A stretch of DNA of 64,000 bases from Schistosoma haematobium (taxonomy: Eukaryota; Platyhelminthes; Trematoda; Strigeidida; Schistosomatidae), in the NCBI RefSeq assembly GCF_000699445.3, contig NC_067202.1:11313924-11377923 (forward strand), written 5' to 3'. The stretch's first letter is position 1, and each line of letters begins with the position of its first letter. Below the pieces are notes generated by a model. It saw only the letters and a list, made by a program, of their open reading frames with translations, did not search any database and was not told the DNA's origin. Made by a program: the position numbers and the translations under genes. This document shows positions 11,456 to 21,965 of the stretch, piece by piece.

Positions 11456-13838
11456 TAGCTATCACACTTAGTCTCCACTTAAAACCTCATTGAATCAATC
11501 ACCTTTTTTGTATAAAACTCTTTACTTAATCTCAATATTGATAAGTCAATCATTTACGCATGATTGAATGGTGTTTCCAATACACATGTTATCAATGTAA
11601 TCTTCTCCATCATTAATGAAACAGATCAAAATATCATCTAGAATAATGAAGATTATCATTTAAAATCCTTTTTTTATATTCAATGAAATTCAACCAGCTT
11701 TTGAGCATCAAGTCAATACAATGATTACAATGAACTATTTCCACGAATAATCAATTAGTCATCAACAGATGAATTAATTGGAACTTTATCTAATCATGAG
11801 CACAAACAAACAATACGAAGAGATTTCAGTCATTATTAACTGATTACTGATAGTGAAAGTGAAACTGAACTTAGCAGATTTATGATTGCTTGAGAAAACA
11901 TCTAATAGCCAGTGTTAGTTCTTTTATTTATGAAATATCAGAATATATATATATATTGATTGTTCGATACTTGAATATGGGAATTTTAATAACTTAGACA
12001 AATATTATATAGTAAGAGTATATGTAGTACAAGAATGAGCTTAAAACAACCATGACGAATTTTAGCCAACTCGAGAATGGCTTTGGTAAATAAATGGTTT
12101 ATGAAAAAAAGGACAATAATATTACAATTAATCTATTAAAGTCTTCTACAAATTACTCTACTAATAAAATGAAAAAAATTAAATATAAATTCGTCCATAT
12201 GAATACGGATTGTACATCTTTTCAAACCTCTGTAGTATTAAAATAAATTTTTAGGAGTCCTTACATTGCTCCTGGTTAGGGATAGGATTAAAAACTTAAG
12301 GTTAGATATTTAGTGTTATTATATACTTACTAACTTATGCCTGTTACTTCCAATAAAGCATAGGCTGCTGACCAGCATTCTCCAACCCACTCTGTCTTGG
12401 TTCTTCCTTTCTAGTTCTACCCAATTTTTGCTCATTCTTTTCATGTCTGTCTCCATTTCTCGGCGTAATGTATTCTTTGGTCTTCCACTTTTCGTTTGGC
12501 CTTGAGGATTCCATGTGAGGGCTTGCCTTGTGACGTAGTTGGATGCTTTCCTCAATGTGTGTCTATGATGATTAGGAGTATTTGAATTATAGTATGAACT
12601 AAGAATCCCAGAATTAACGTAACCGGATCAAGAAGTACTAGATAAGCACGAACGAATGTTCTGTATTTGGAATTCGAAATCAAGCATTCAACAAGTACAA
12701 AGGAATCATTAGTTCATTCAAACACCACATTGTCCTATCCACTTCCAGCGCTTCTTCCTCCACTGGGATCTGGCTTGTTCTCTCTCACAGTAGGTTTTTG
12801 CTGATAGTGTCTAGTCAGCGGATCCATTTAGTGTTATTACTAAGGGATTAAGAGTTTAGCGTTAAAGATTTGACGTTAGGAACTTAATGTTAGGATCTTG
12901 AGTGTTATAGAATGATGTTTCGAATACTAATTTTAGATGATAGAAGATAAAATCTTTTGTTTTTTAATGTTTCATGAAAACCCGAAAGTTATTTTCTCAA
13001 TTATAATTAAGCGGTCCTTATTTTAACCGTTTATCCGATCTTTTTCTGTACTGAATACTCAAACATGATAACTTATTTTATGAACTTGGAAAGCCTGAAA
13101 CAGAAAAAATATGCAGTTAATGATATTAAATGTTATTCATTCATTACCATCTCTTAAACAACTTAAGTTTAATAATGCTATTTCATGCATTTTGTTCTTT
13201 CTTTTCCAATTATATTCTTAATGGTTAATTGGCATTATCAGCGCTTATCATATTCTGACTTTCTTTTTTTAAGTGTTGAGACTTGAACTAAAGCATATTT
13301 ATGCCAGATTCTACAGTAATGATTAATAATTACATATTATTTATAAGTAGTATTATTGTTGCCAGTTAATCAAGAACTCAAAATCCATCACTTCCAAGCA
13401 TCAAAGAAATTTTTCAATGAGCTAACTGAATTAGAACAGTCGACTTTTGTTTAACAGATGTTAGTTGTTATTTCAGTTTCATGTTATTTATTATTTACAA
13501 GACGAGAATACACTGTTCTTGTTCATATAAGTAGTATATAATCTACACCATTCACCTTACTTTTATTTTGTTTAATATTTAAACAGGAGGCACCATATAT
13601 GTATAGTCATAATGTTACGAATAGGCCAACTGTACGAATCTATCGTGATTGTAGTGCAATCTCACCGGAATTCCCTCAATGTATAGACAGAGTGGGTACA
13701 GATAAAGTGAAAATGCGTTATTGTATTTGTACAGATGATGCATGTAATCAAAGTGTTCTAACTAACAGTGTTCAAGTCAAATCAATATTAATTTCAACAG
13801 CGTTCAGTATCCTAATTTATTTATTCTCATTAAATTAA
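2607..13838 (+). CDS. Three-finger (Ly6/CD59-like) secreted/GPI-anchored protein, two exons
   Basis: Joining 2607-2795 to 13587-13838 gives 146 residues. Residues 1-23 are a hydrophobic signal peptide, followed by LKCYQCNSH, the typical start of a uPAR/Ly6 three-finger domain. The mature part has ten cysteines (26, 29, 37, 50, 58, 85, 95, 109, 111, 116) and ends in the family hallmark [11 protein letters not shown]-terminal hydrophobic stretch ([18 protein letters not shown]) fits a GPI-attachment signal, so the product is probably displayed on the tegument or another surface. N72-V-T and N117-Q-S are potential N-glycosylation sites. The splice joins in phase 0 (CAG/GTAAGT donor, AAACAG acceptor). 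The start is the first ATG in frame; an in-frame TTG lies just upstream. The family is expanded in schistosomes, with some members discussed as complement regulators or antigens; no specific function can be given here. An extra phase-0 exon in the 10.8 kb intron cannot be excluded. Confidence 0.85.
3300..3412 (+). repeat. HHR-SINE1 3' half with nearly intact hammerhead ribozyme (3315-3364)
   Basis: CTGAAGA core, stem II GTCC/GGAC, GAAA, stem III ACGG/CCGT and cleavage triplet GUC (after 3356) are all present. Stem I GCACTG/CAATGC has one mismatch. The tRNA head is missing. It lies in the three-finger gene intron, in sense orientation. Confidence 0.75.
3560..4100. repeat. Decayed HHR-SINE1 pieces
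   Basis: 3560-3660 holds scrambled ribozyme and tail pieces ('ggtggtctag'); 3700-3820 resembles the leader seen at 10200-10290. 3820-4100 shows nothing recognisable. Confidence 0.4.
4100..4680 (+). repeat. Dispersed repeat family X, copy 1
   Basis: Shares 'cgttcattcatagggcaaaa', 'tcaattcgtgatgaaaaccc' and 'ctttagcatcacttaaggat' in the same order with 19935-20165. The middle is C-rich and decayed (CCTAAC-like). No protein or tRNA homology is seen. Confidence 0.5.
4681..6930. other. Intron sequence without recognisable features
   Basis: Short open frames at 5216-5476 (-) and 6639-6872 (-) have no recognisable motifs. There is a short GAT run near 6104. No repeat family identified elsewhere in this window is clearly present. 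Confidence 0.4.
6935..7640 (+). mobile_element. Penelope-like element 3' end with GIY-YIG endonuclease remnant, copy 1
   Basis: 6944-7273 translates to [25 protein letters not shown]...[21 protein letters not shown]...[28 protein letters not shown], the C-terminal GIY-YIG-type domain of Penelope-like retroelements (YIG motif, R...EH). The reverse-transcriptase part is missing, so this is a 5'-truncated copy. The 3' UTR to about 7640 aligns with the copy at 58600-58960. It sits in the three-finger intron. Confidence 0.8.
7641..9335. other. Intron; HHR-SINE2 leader fragment near 8110-8240
   Basis: 8110-8240 resembles the leader of HHR-SINE2 copies ('aatatgacattggtcact', 'taatgatcaatgag'). The remainder is AT-rich with no clear features. 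Confidence 0.35.
9336..9645 (+). repeat. tRNA-derived SINE, HHR-SINE2-like, decayed
   Basis: The head at 9345-9415 has an A-box-like TTAGCTCAGTAGTGG and a B-box-like GAGTTCAAATATT. A tail at 9480-9545 and the family leader at 9560-9645 follow. No intact hammerhead core is left. Confidence 0.55.
10080..10195 (-). repeat. HHR-SINE1 fragment with mutated hammerhead
   Basis: On the - strand: GCACTG then TTGAAGA (C3 changed) with stem II GTTCTC/GAGGAC, then GAAAC. The core is broken. 10200-10330 resembles leader sequence of the same family. Confidence 0.6.
10334..10505 (+). repeat. HHR-SINE1, near full length, decayed hammerhead
   Basis: Leader, then GGTTAAGTGAACTAGGGGTTAAGC (tRNA-like A-box region), then a ribozyme with TTGATCA in place of CUGANGA, stem II AGTCCTATGCTAGGAC kept and GAAAC kept. 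Confidence 0.65.
10506..12240. other. Intron; (TA)n microsatellite at 11416-11454
   Basis: Apart from an uninterrupted TA tract of about 38 bases and a shorter one at 11944-11956, the stretch is AT-rich without recognisable coding or repeat features. Confidence 0.5.
12322..12825 (-). mobile_element. 5'-truncated RTE-like non-LTR retrotransposon with 14-bp target duplication
   Basis: The - strand codes the typical C-terminal end ([19 protein letters not shown]...[18 protein letters not shown]...[12 protein letters not shown]) and, above 12725, the preceding RWKWIG segment. ATTTAGTGTTATTA flanks the element perfectly at 12308-12321 and 12826-12839. A 170-bp repeat (12556-12724) interrupts the coding sequence. 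It is a dead-on-arrival copy. Confidence 0.8.
12556..12724. repeat. Short interspersed repeat, copy 2, nested in the RTE-like element
   Basis: Matches 905-1079. It splits the RTE reading frame between the IG-H-T and RKASN segments. The junctions share a short CA-rich sequence. It must be younger than the RTE insertion. Confidence 0.65.
12911..13586 (+). other. 3' part of the three-finger intron
   Basis: No repeat or coding signal is seen. The last 40 bases form the T-rich acceptor region of exon 2. Confidence 0.4.
13587..13838 (+). CDS. Three-finger protein exon 2 (last five cysteines, GPI signal, stop TAA)
   Basis: The acceptor TTTAAACAG/GAG follows a T-rich tract at 13559-13580. The exon codes 83 residues with CICTDDACN and a hydrophobic tail and ends in TAA at 13836-13838. 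It complements exon 1 exactly: five cysteines plus five, and the closing CN motif. Confidence 0.87.
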   Translation, partial: EAPYMYSHNVTNRPTVRIYRDCSAISPEFPQCIDRVGTDKVKMRYCICTDDACNQSVLTNSVQVKSILISTAFSILIYLFSLN

Positions 13839-14161
13839 TTAAGATTCAGTAGTTTGATCAATGTGGTAGAAATCAATCAAATGAAGAGAAATGATGAATC
13901 GGAAAAAAGATTTATACAACTGTTATTATTCTCTCTTTTTTTTAGATTCTAAACTTATTATTACTAATAATTAGATCATTAGTTTATATTCATTCAAAAT
14001 TATGTACCTAACTAGTATCTATATGAATCCATTCAATGTGTAATGTATCTATCAATCTATTATTCAATGAAATTATTCTTTGATCTGTATCTAGTTTGTT
14101 ATTCTTTAAAATCTTTAGCTATATAGGTTTATATACTGTACTCTCTTAGACTTCATTTTCT

Positions 14162-14167
14162 AATAAA
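14162..14167 (+). terminator. Candidate poly(A) signal of the three-finger gene
   Basis: AATAAA lies about 320 bases after the stop codon, in an AT-rich 3' flank and just before an HHR-SINE1 remnant. Such hexamers are frequent in this AT-rich DNA, so the assignment is tentative. Confidence 0.4.
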
Positions 14168-14249
14168 CATATAATGAGTAATTTTATTTAATAATCTGTT
14201 TTATGAGAAGGGTTTTTGTGGATATTATAGTAATTTCAATGGTTGAGAT

Positions 14250-14410
14250 CATGAATCAATTGAATCTAGACCACTATGGAAAACCTGGAAGCACTGGACG
14301 GCCATTTTGTCCTATTATGGGACTCCTCAGAGGTGAGTATCCACAATCCCACGTCGCGAGGTTCGTGCGCGAGACTGATAGGTCCTGAGTTCGAGTCTCG
14401 GGCCATCGTA
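14250..14410. repeat. HHR-SINE1 in head-to-head inverted arrangement
   Basis: 14255-14345 is the - strand tail and hammerhead (CTGAGGA intact, but AAAA replaces GAAA). 14350-14408 is a + strand tRNA-like head ending GAGTTCGAGTCTC (B-box). The halves point in opposite directions, so this is an inverted composite. Confidence 0.65.
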
Positions 14411-16245
14411 ATCTGTTTAAATCAACGATTTGTCTGTAATGGTTAATGGGAAAATTAAATATGGTTAGTGTTAATTGATGATGAGTTTTAGCATATAAGA
14501 AAATAAATAATTTCATTGTTTAATAATTTAGAACAAGTGTTTGGAAATTATTGTAGGGTTTTGATGTGATTTTTCATATGTTATTCATTAAAATTAAGAA
14601 GTTCTTTGAAAATTATGTTTAAGTTGAAGGCAATTAACCTAGAGAATTAACTTAACCAGATAAACAAAGAGCGCTATTGACAAGTCGTCGTGGTTCAAAA
14701 TGATTTTAACTCGACCACTGATGATAATTAAGAAGCAAGAAACAGCTGTTTCGTCCCAGCGATACATACCAAGGATTTCGTCACTCATTATCGAGCCCAG
14801 TACCCTCAGTTTGTAGTGTGGCGTCGAGTCGCGGTTGACTATGATCACCACTACAAGAAGACTACGTGCCAGTTAACCGATAAAATCCCCCGTAGGTCAA
14901 ATATCAGAAGGCAGTTGATGGCTGTAGTCGAGATGTATTTATTGGCAATCTCATGGTATCGAAAGAATACCGAGATCGTGCCAAAGGAGTAAAAATGTGG
15001 TTACTGAGCGTAACCGAATTCGTGCAAGGCCATAATCAACGGAAGAAAGAATGGAAGAATAATGGATGTCTTTAGTAAAGTTAAACAAACAAGTACAGTA
15101 AAACAACCACTGGTACAATTGGTTATAATAATAATTGTTTCCATTAAACCAATCGCGTTCTCTTGATAAAAGTAGGTCACTGCAAGTCTAACACGCAAAC
15201 GCTTAGCCTCTTGACTACTAAGCCGGGACTCGATAGTGTACGTGTCTAACTTGAATTAATTCCCGATAATGAGCAATCGCTTTCCATAATCTGTGGTGGA
15301 TAAATTTCACACACGCAACGTGATTAGACTACACTGGTTAATAGCTTCTCATACTTGGACAAAGTAGCTGTCCAAAGTTTTCCAGTTCTATAATGGCGAT
15401 TAAGCTAAGGTCAGTTCCTAATTTAAACTTGAAATATTCTACAACATCTATAACCTCTCCCTCTAAACTGATCTCTTTAATTTGTCAAAAATAGTATACA
15501 GTATAATTACAATTTATATTTAATCGGTTAATAAAGTCGTATGACTGACCCAAATTTATTTCATAAGACTACACAAACTGATTGTGTCAGATAGAAGTTA
15601 AAATGGTTATCTCAATTTATGAGATTAGTTGTTACATACACTCCATATTCATTTAACAATGTGATTCTAAGGTCATGAGGATTACAAATTACTGATTAAA
15701 GAAAATATGGCGGTCAAATAACGCTTAAAGCTTGAAATATCGCTCATCTAGTATGGATGTATTATCATTACTATTATTATCATTATTATTACTATTATTA
15801 AATTGTCCCAATTTTTTTGTTGGTAAATGATGTCATAATTCAGAGTGAATGTAGCGTGTAACTTTACCGAATTCATTTATATTATCGCCAAGTTCAAATT
15901 TATGTTTAATATCTATAATTAAATGTATGATAAAATTTGTTTTCATGTGAAATATAACACATAATAATTGTCTTAATGTATTTGAAAATAAACTTATACC
16001 AATGATTGATATGGATTAGAAATTAAATGGTAACAAGTGAGTAAGTAAACAATTATTTCATTCTATCATGAATGGTTAATTAGTAGAGCACAGTAACAAT
16101 GTTACAAGGGGTTCTTATACAGAATATTCAAGTCGCTCAACTTTTACAAGACAAATTTAGACAAAATAAGAGGATTTATTTACAAATAACTGTTTTACCA
16201 TTTGTTATAACTTATGACTTTGTACCCTATTTATTTATGACGTAA
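14410..16245. other. Intergenic; weak SINE remnants
   Basis: 14735-14845 (-) keeps 'GGGACGAAACAGC' with tRNA-like flanks; 15335-15400 (+) keeps a broken ribozyme tail. A (TTA)n-like run lies near 15765-15800. Nothing else is recognised. Confidence 0.4.
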
Positions 16246-16249
16246 TGAT

Positions 16250-16765
16250 ACCACTAATTAGAGAACCGTGATTTATCGACATAATCAATGATGCATAAAG
16301 CTTGTACGAACAGTCTATAGTTTTTATCGGTCCTTCTTCCTATCTAGCCCTGCCTGTTAAGTCCAGAAACATCAATCTTAGCCTCTGAGATATGAATCCT
16401 ATATTTCGAACATACTGAGTTTATATACCAATCAAATAGGCCACATCGTACCATAAAATAGAAAATAACATTTGTACAAAATTTGGCAAAATGTGGCTGT
16501 GAATGTGGGTGATAGTAACTGATAGACTGGGTATAACTCATGAATGGTATATCGTATAATAATACTTCATAGGTCGGAATAAAGCTTATAATAAGAGGAA
16601 CATGAATATGAATAGTTTAGTTACTTAACAATGATACGATACACATATACACATAGTATTACTCCAGAAATAGATTCCAACAGTGATCAATCGTTATTCT
16701 CATCGGGATATAACACCATTGAATTATTTAATTTTACCTGTCATTGTATACTACTAGAATTTGAG
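16250..16765 (+). repeat. LTR-like repeat, copy 1
   Basis: Aligns over about 500 bases with 18591-19117 (shared 'gaaaataacatttgtacaaa', 'ggcaaaatgtggctgtgaat', 'tttataataagagg'). Copy 2 begins TGTTATAG, as an LTR could. The copies are clearly diverged. Confidence 0.55.
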
Positions 16766-18590
16766 GAGATTCACCAAGAAGAATTCCAAAAATTTGGCAT
16801 TTATGAATTGTCGCTTATTTCTATAGATTGTGAGATGTATGATCCTGTGCAACACATATGATGCGCTGACAACCCATTGATATACTTGCTAGGAATATAG
16901 TGTTATAGTCCTTACAGGATCAAATAAAAACTGGAGGCCAAAAAGAATGCACTATATTACTTACTAAATGGGGAGATCAGTTTAACGCAGGAAATCAGTT
17001 ATTAAAAATAGGCATCATTTATAACTGTTCTCCTCAAATGTTTCAACTGTGATCTGTAAACTGAATTTAGTTCTTAATATGTAAAATTGTAAGCTGAGGA
17101 TCTGTGGAGCATTGGATAGTTGTTTTGTCATATTATAAAGTTTGTCAGCAGTCTACAGATAAAAATGATCCAGCTAAGGATCAAGCTCATGAGCATGTCA
17201 CCTTTAGGTCAATTAATATTGTAAGGATCATTACAGTTGATGTGAACAGGGAAACAAGAAGCCCTGACAAACTACGAAAGCTATTTTTCGGGACATTATT
17301 TCATTTCAGCTTGTAAAACATTGACATTTATTTCTGTCCCTATTTTATTCGACAGAACATAAGCTTTCGTTCGGTGTATCATTCATTGCCATACCCCTTT
17401 TTGTTCCGAAGCTATTATAATTTAAACATAATATTTTGGCACCTTATTTTCTACCCTAATTCCCAGTTTTGGAGATAATTGTATTTTTCCAAATTATTGT
17501 ACGTTGTGGCCAGGTAAATCACCTATTTATTCATGTACCTTTTCGCACTAATCTGAATTCAGAGATTTCACAGGAAATCAGGATATCGCAATACAGCCAA
17601 TAGTGTTCCAACCATCTTGTCTTCTCTCGTTCGCGTGCCTGCCAGCCGATCGGGTGCTAGATTAGTTTTCTCTCTACCCCACCTCGAACTCACGTGTACT
17701 AGCCTCAAGGTTAAACCGGCCAACCTATTGCGTCAAGGTCTCAATCTGGAGTAGACAGATCAAGGTCATAACAACAGTCCAGTTAAGTCATTGCAGAATA
17801 CTTAATATTAAATGAATTTTAGGTTACTTTTTCAATGATTCCATTGGATACCCAACATACTCCTCAAATCATTGAATAAAAAAAACAGTCTACATGAAGG
17901 GGATTGTGAAGATCATTTTAATTTGTGATATTCATCACGAATTGATCGCAGAGTACTTTTAAAAACTAGAGATTTTAGATATATCTAGAATGGGACAGTT
18001 GTCACTAATGTACTCGATGACCTACATAATATGTTGGGAATGGACTGAAGTTTGAGAACTGTACCACCGAATTGGTCTTAATGATTAAACATTTCCCACA
18101 AGTTCTAAGGGTCTTAAATTCTATGGCTGAAGAAGTGGATACTTACAGTGAATTTGTCACATTCTAAGGCGAAAGTGACGTCTAGTGGATCCTGGTTCGT
18201 AGTAGCACCCTCATTGGGATTAATCGTACAACCAAGTTTAGAATTACAACTAGGATGGCATGTCAATAAAAATAGCTAATTAATCAAGTGTCTAACCTGA
18301 CATACAATTTACAAACGTATGATAATTAGTCATCATTACAATTACCTTGAAAAGACTGCTTAATTTGTATTCTGCTCACGGCATGTATGATGAATGACTC
18401 ATTCAATTCAACTAAAATTCAGACGCGTGTAACGTGATTTTATTGAGACTAACAGTATCTATGACTTAAACATTGCTTGTTAAGTAATAAACCAGAATGA
18501 ACTTGCCTAATACACACTAACATCAACAACTAAAGCTACTTGGATCAAAATGAGAAAAAAAACATAGGGATAATTGACTGAACACTTTCT
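16766..18590. other. Segment between the two LTR-like repeats
   Basis: About 1.8 kb with no gag or pol motif. It could be the rotted interior of an LTR retrotransposon or unrelated DNA between two separate insertions. 17620-17780 is notably GC-richer than its surroundings and unassigned. Confidence 0.3.
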
Positions 18591-19117
18591 GTTATAGCCC
18601 AAAGCCTCCAATCAAAAGCAGCGAATTATCGATCGGACCGAGGACGCGTAAAACACGTGCGAGCAGCCTAGAGCCCTGATCGGTCCTGCTTTCCGCCCAG
18701 CCCAGCTAGTTAAGTCCAGAACACCAGCCTCAGTCTCTGCAATACAAATCATTATATTTCAGACATACTGAGTTTATATACTAATCAAACAGACCACAAC
18801 GTAGCATAAAATAGAAAATAACATTTGTACAAAATTCGGCAAAATGTGGCTGTGAATGTGGGAGGCAGTGACTAATAGACAGGGCATAATTCAAGAATGG
18901 TAAATCGTATAATAATAGTTCATAGGTCAAAATAAAGTTTATAATAAGAGGAATATGAGTATGAATAGTTTAGTTATTTAATAATTAGACGATAAAAATA
19001 TACGTTTAGTATTGGTCCATAAAAGGATTCCAAAGTTACCATTCATTATGTTTATCGGGACCTAACACTTTCGTTATTATTTCTCTTGTTATTTTGGTAA
19101 TAGTGATAAAGACTTGT
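18591..19117 (+). repeat. LTR-like repeat, copy 2
   Basis: Starts TGTTATAGCCC. Its first 100 bases also resemble 51504-51610 (TGTTACAACG..., 'gcgaattattgatcggacc'). Its end is interrupted by the R500 retroposon at 19118. Confidence 0.55.
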
Positions 19118-19631
19118 TTTATTTATTTGAATATATATTGGCACCAAGGGACACCAAATACATATGCGCTACACAAGTCAGTTGATTTGTTTGCGGACTA
19201 GGATACTGCCCTGGTGCCCAAAACGAAGAAGATGGTTTTCGTAGGGAGCCACACTCGGAGCCTTCTACTTAAAGGTCTGATCCACAAGGCAGTGGAGCAA
19301 CGTAAGGAGATACAGTCTCACAGTGGCCTTGTGACCAACAGTTGGTTCATACGTCATTTGTTCCCTCAGGATGGTGGAGCCCATGTGCATCATTAGTTTG
19401 GAATCAGAGTTTTCCAACTCCCCTAGGTGGACCCTCCATGTCCAACAACCCGGTTAAACAAACATACATTCGCTTTTAGTCCTATCAATTTCGTAAACAA
19501 CACCCCCGCCACGAGAAGGCAGTGAGTAGGACTTCCCTGGCAGTGGCTGCATACTCATTACCGTATAAGAGCATTTTAAGGGGGAAAGAGGATTCTCCTC
19601 ACCCTCGACCATACCAGGGTATTTGGGGGTA
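19118..19631 (-). mobile_element. R500 retroposon, 12-bp target duplication
   Basis: Member of the family of about 500 bp seen seven times here. On its own strand it runs from the GC-rich start (…CCTGGTATGG) to the A-rich tail (CAAATAAATAAAA). The target duplication ATAAAGACTTGT is perfect at 19106-19117 and 19632-19643. It carries no intact frame. Confidence 0.8.
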
Positions 19632-19934
19632 ATAAAGACTTGTACTTTATGGGAGCGATTGTAATAATAATGTCGTTTAGGGTGTCAATGAAAGTATCAT
19701 AGTTATACTGTCTATCATAGAGGACTCAACTTTATCAATATTAATTCTGGAAAAATTGTTCGAATAAAATCTTGTAAAGTTGTTTTCATTTCTAATTTAA
19801 CCGAATGTAGAATTATTGGATATGTAATCAAGAGAAAAAAAATCTATAAAACAATACAGAGAAGAATAATTCGATGAGTCTATCATTCATGGGCGAACCA
19901 ATCAGGCATAAGATAATAGGTCTCCGATTTTAGT

Positions 19935-20165
19935 GCGAAATTCACTCATTCATTTGGTTAAATAGAGTTTTGGCATTATAGCTGATGTCAGTTCGTGATG
20001 GAAACTCTAAATTGAATTCCTAACTCTAACCATCAACTGGAAATTCTAATTCTAATTCCTCACGCTGATTTATAACCTTCATTTAGTCTTTGTTATTATG
20101 TGGACATTTTCAATGTCACTTTAGCATCGCTCAAAGGTTGTCCATAAATTATAATCTCATCCTAA
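19935..20165 (+). repeat. Dispersed repeat family X, copy 2
   Basis: Same order of conserved blocks as 4140-4660, including 'cagttcgtgatggaaactc' and 'ctttagcatcgctcaaaggt', around a C-rich decayed CTAACC-like middle. Confidence 0.5.
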
Positions 20166-21383
20166 TTGATTATCAATGTAACTATTGATACTTGTAAAAG
20201 GTAAAAAGAATAGTTATATCATATTTCTTTCTATTCATGAAATAACAGATTGGTGAAACAAATCAATATCTATGCTTAGTCCATTATAAATAGTGGAAAA
20301 ATGCAAAATGCAATCATAGCATATATCTTTGTACCAATATGAATATGTACAATCATTATTTTTGTCCAAAATATACTCAGATAAATCTCATGTTAGTTAA
20401 TTGATTTTAATTACCACATAAAATTGGATCATATCTTAGATCTTGTAATGAGATCAAAGAAGTTCACTATTGCAATCCTATACTATAGCACCACAAATGT
20501 CATTCAGTATTATCTTGATCTTAACAATCCTCCAGGTGATATTGTAGGGTCTGGTATCATGTCAAGTCGAAATAGGTTATTCTAGACTCGGAACAGATCA
20601 ATCTATACATTCCTCTCAAGCCATATTTTTACTCTGTCACTTATTCGCTTGTCAACCTTGACTGTTTTTATGCAAGCGTATGCTTGTGTATCTCTTATCC
20701 TACGCATTATATGTCTGTAACTCATTTTTGTCTGACTATAAAGATTGAGTCACTCTTGGTTAAATTGAGTTGACTTATATACTTTCTCCACCGCGCGTCA
20801 TTTTGCTTCGATCTGTTTTATTCACTTCATTTCTTCGGTTGTTTGTTTGGATAATTATATACGAGGGTAGCCAGGATGGATGACATGTATGTTTCAATAA
20901 CTCGATGACAATCAATATACAATCCTACCTGTAGTCAGATATAGGACCACAAAAATATCAGTCAATAATGATAACTAATCTCAATTAGGCTGATTTTGAT
21001 AAAATGTCAACTTTGATAGTCATGATAATGATTTGCTGAAAGAATTGTCGAAGTTCTAATAAGATTTTGCGTTCGATAGATTTTAACCCTGGTCAGGAGT
21101 TATTACAGTGAATGAATTAGATTTATTGTTGTTTCTATGAACATTTTGACTAGATTTCATTTCCACATTTATATGAAAATGATATACTACACATAAAAAT
21201 GAAATCCAATGATCTACTCTAATCTAATAGTATCATTTTCATCATGAGATGTGGCTAGAAATCTTGCATACCATCTTATGTAGGGTTGTGGATTATACAT
21301 TATCACATAGTTTGAAACTATAGTGAAATAGCTTGTAAGGGTTAGTGTTTCCTGTTTAATTAAAATAACCCATAGTGTCATTG
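20166..21383. other. Intergenic DNA without recognisable features
   Basis: No coding, RNA or known repeat signature was found on either strand. Confidence 0.4.
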
Positions 21384-21789
21384 AATAAGAAAAGGAGAAT
21401 TCAGCGAAGAAAATTTTCTTTTCGACGAAAGTATTTACTTAAGCTGTACATTCGTATATATAGTTATATGGAAAATGTATGCGTGCAGAAACGATTTGTC
21501 CAACCCCTCATCCTTCCTTGGACCTAGTTCCCTTAATGGGTATGTTTCTGCACTTTTATTTGATTATCGAATTTTTTTCATTTTAAACTCCAATCAGTTA
21601 TTATTATTACCTCATACAAGTTTTCTTGATTATTATTCAGTCTCAATTGGTTGATCACTGGGTGGTGATCAATGTCATGCTTGTCTAGTCCTTATTAGTG
21701 CAGATCGAATGCTATCGATCATGTTGCAATGTGACTAGACAAGCATGACATTGATCACCACCCAGCGATCAATCAATTGTGATTACATC

Positions 21790-21965
21790 TCAGTCCTACA
21801 AGAGGTCAGTCGCGGCTCGGATAGCTCGGCGGTAACGTCTCTGACTGTGAAGCTGGGTGACACGAGATCGAGTCCGCCAGGGAGCACCAGTTCCCTCAAG
21901 GTTACAGGTACACCTTGCTGACGAGTGCCAAGTAGCACGAAACCCGGGTCCATGGCTTCTTATTG
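21790..21965 (+). repeat. HHR-SINE2: tRNA-like head plus hammerhead
   Basis: The head has an A-box-like TAGCTCGGCGG and a B-box-like GATCGAGTCCGCC about 50 bases apart, suited to RNA polymerase III. The hammerhead follows at 21911-21956. The family is distinct from HHR-SINE1 in both head and ribozyme. Confidence 0.75.
21911..21956 (+). ncRNA. Hammerhead ribozyme, HHR-SINE2 type, core intact
   Basis: CTGACGA (21918-21924), stem II GTGC/GCAC, GAAA (21939-21942), a four-pair stem III ACCC/GGGT with no loop, and cleavage triplet GUC ending at 21950. Stem I CCTTG/CATGG has one T-T mismatch. The tiny stem III suggests that dimers would cleave best, as reported for Sm-alpha ribozymes. Confidence 0.75.

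Larger units (their letters stand above)
12245..12910 (+). repeat. Degenerate telomere-like GTTAGG minisatellite, split by an RTE insertion
   Basis: 12245-12321 and 12826-12910 carry loose repeats of GTTAGG/TTAGG with irregular spacers. The two halves are separated by the RTE-like element 12322-12825 with its 14-bp duplicated target. Confidence 0.5.

Noticed and set aside
16766..18590. Gag-pol of an LTR retrotransposon between the LTR-like repeats
   Set aside because: No protease, reverse transcriptase or integrase motif is visible in any frame.
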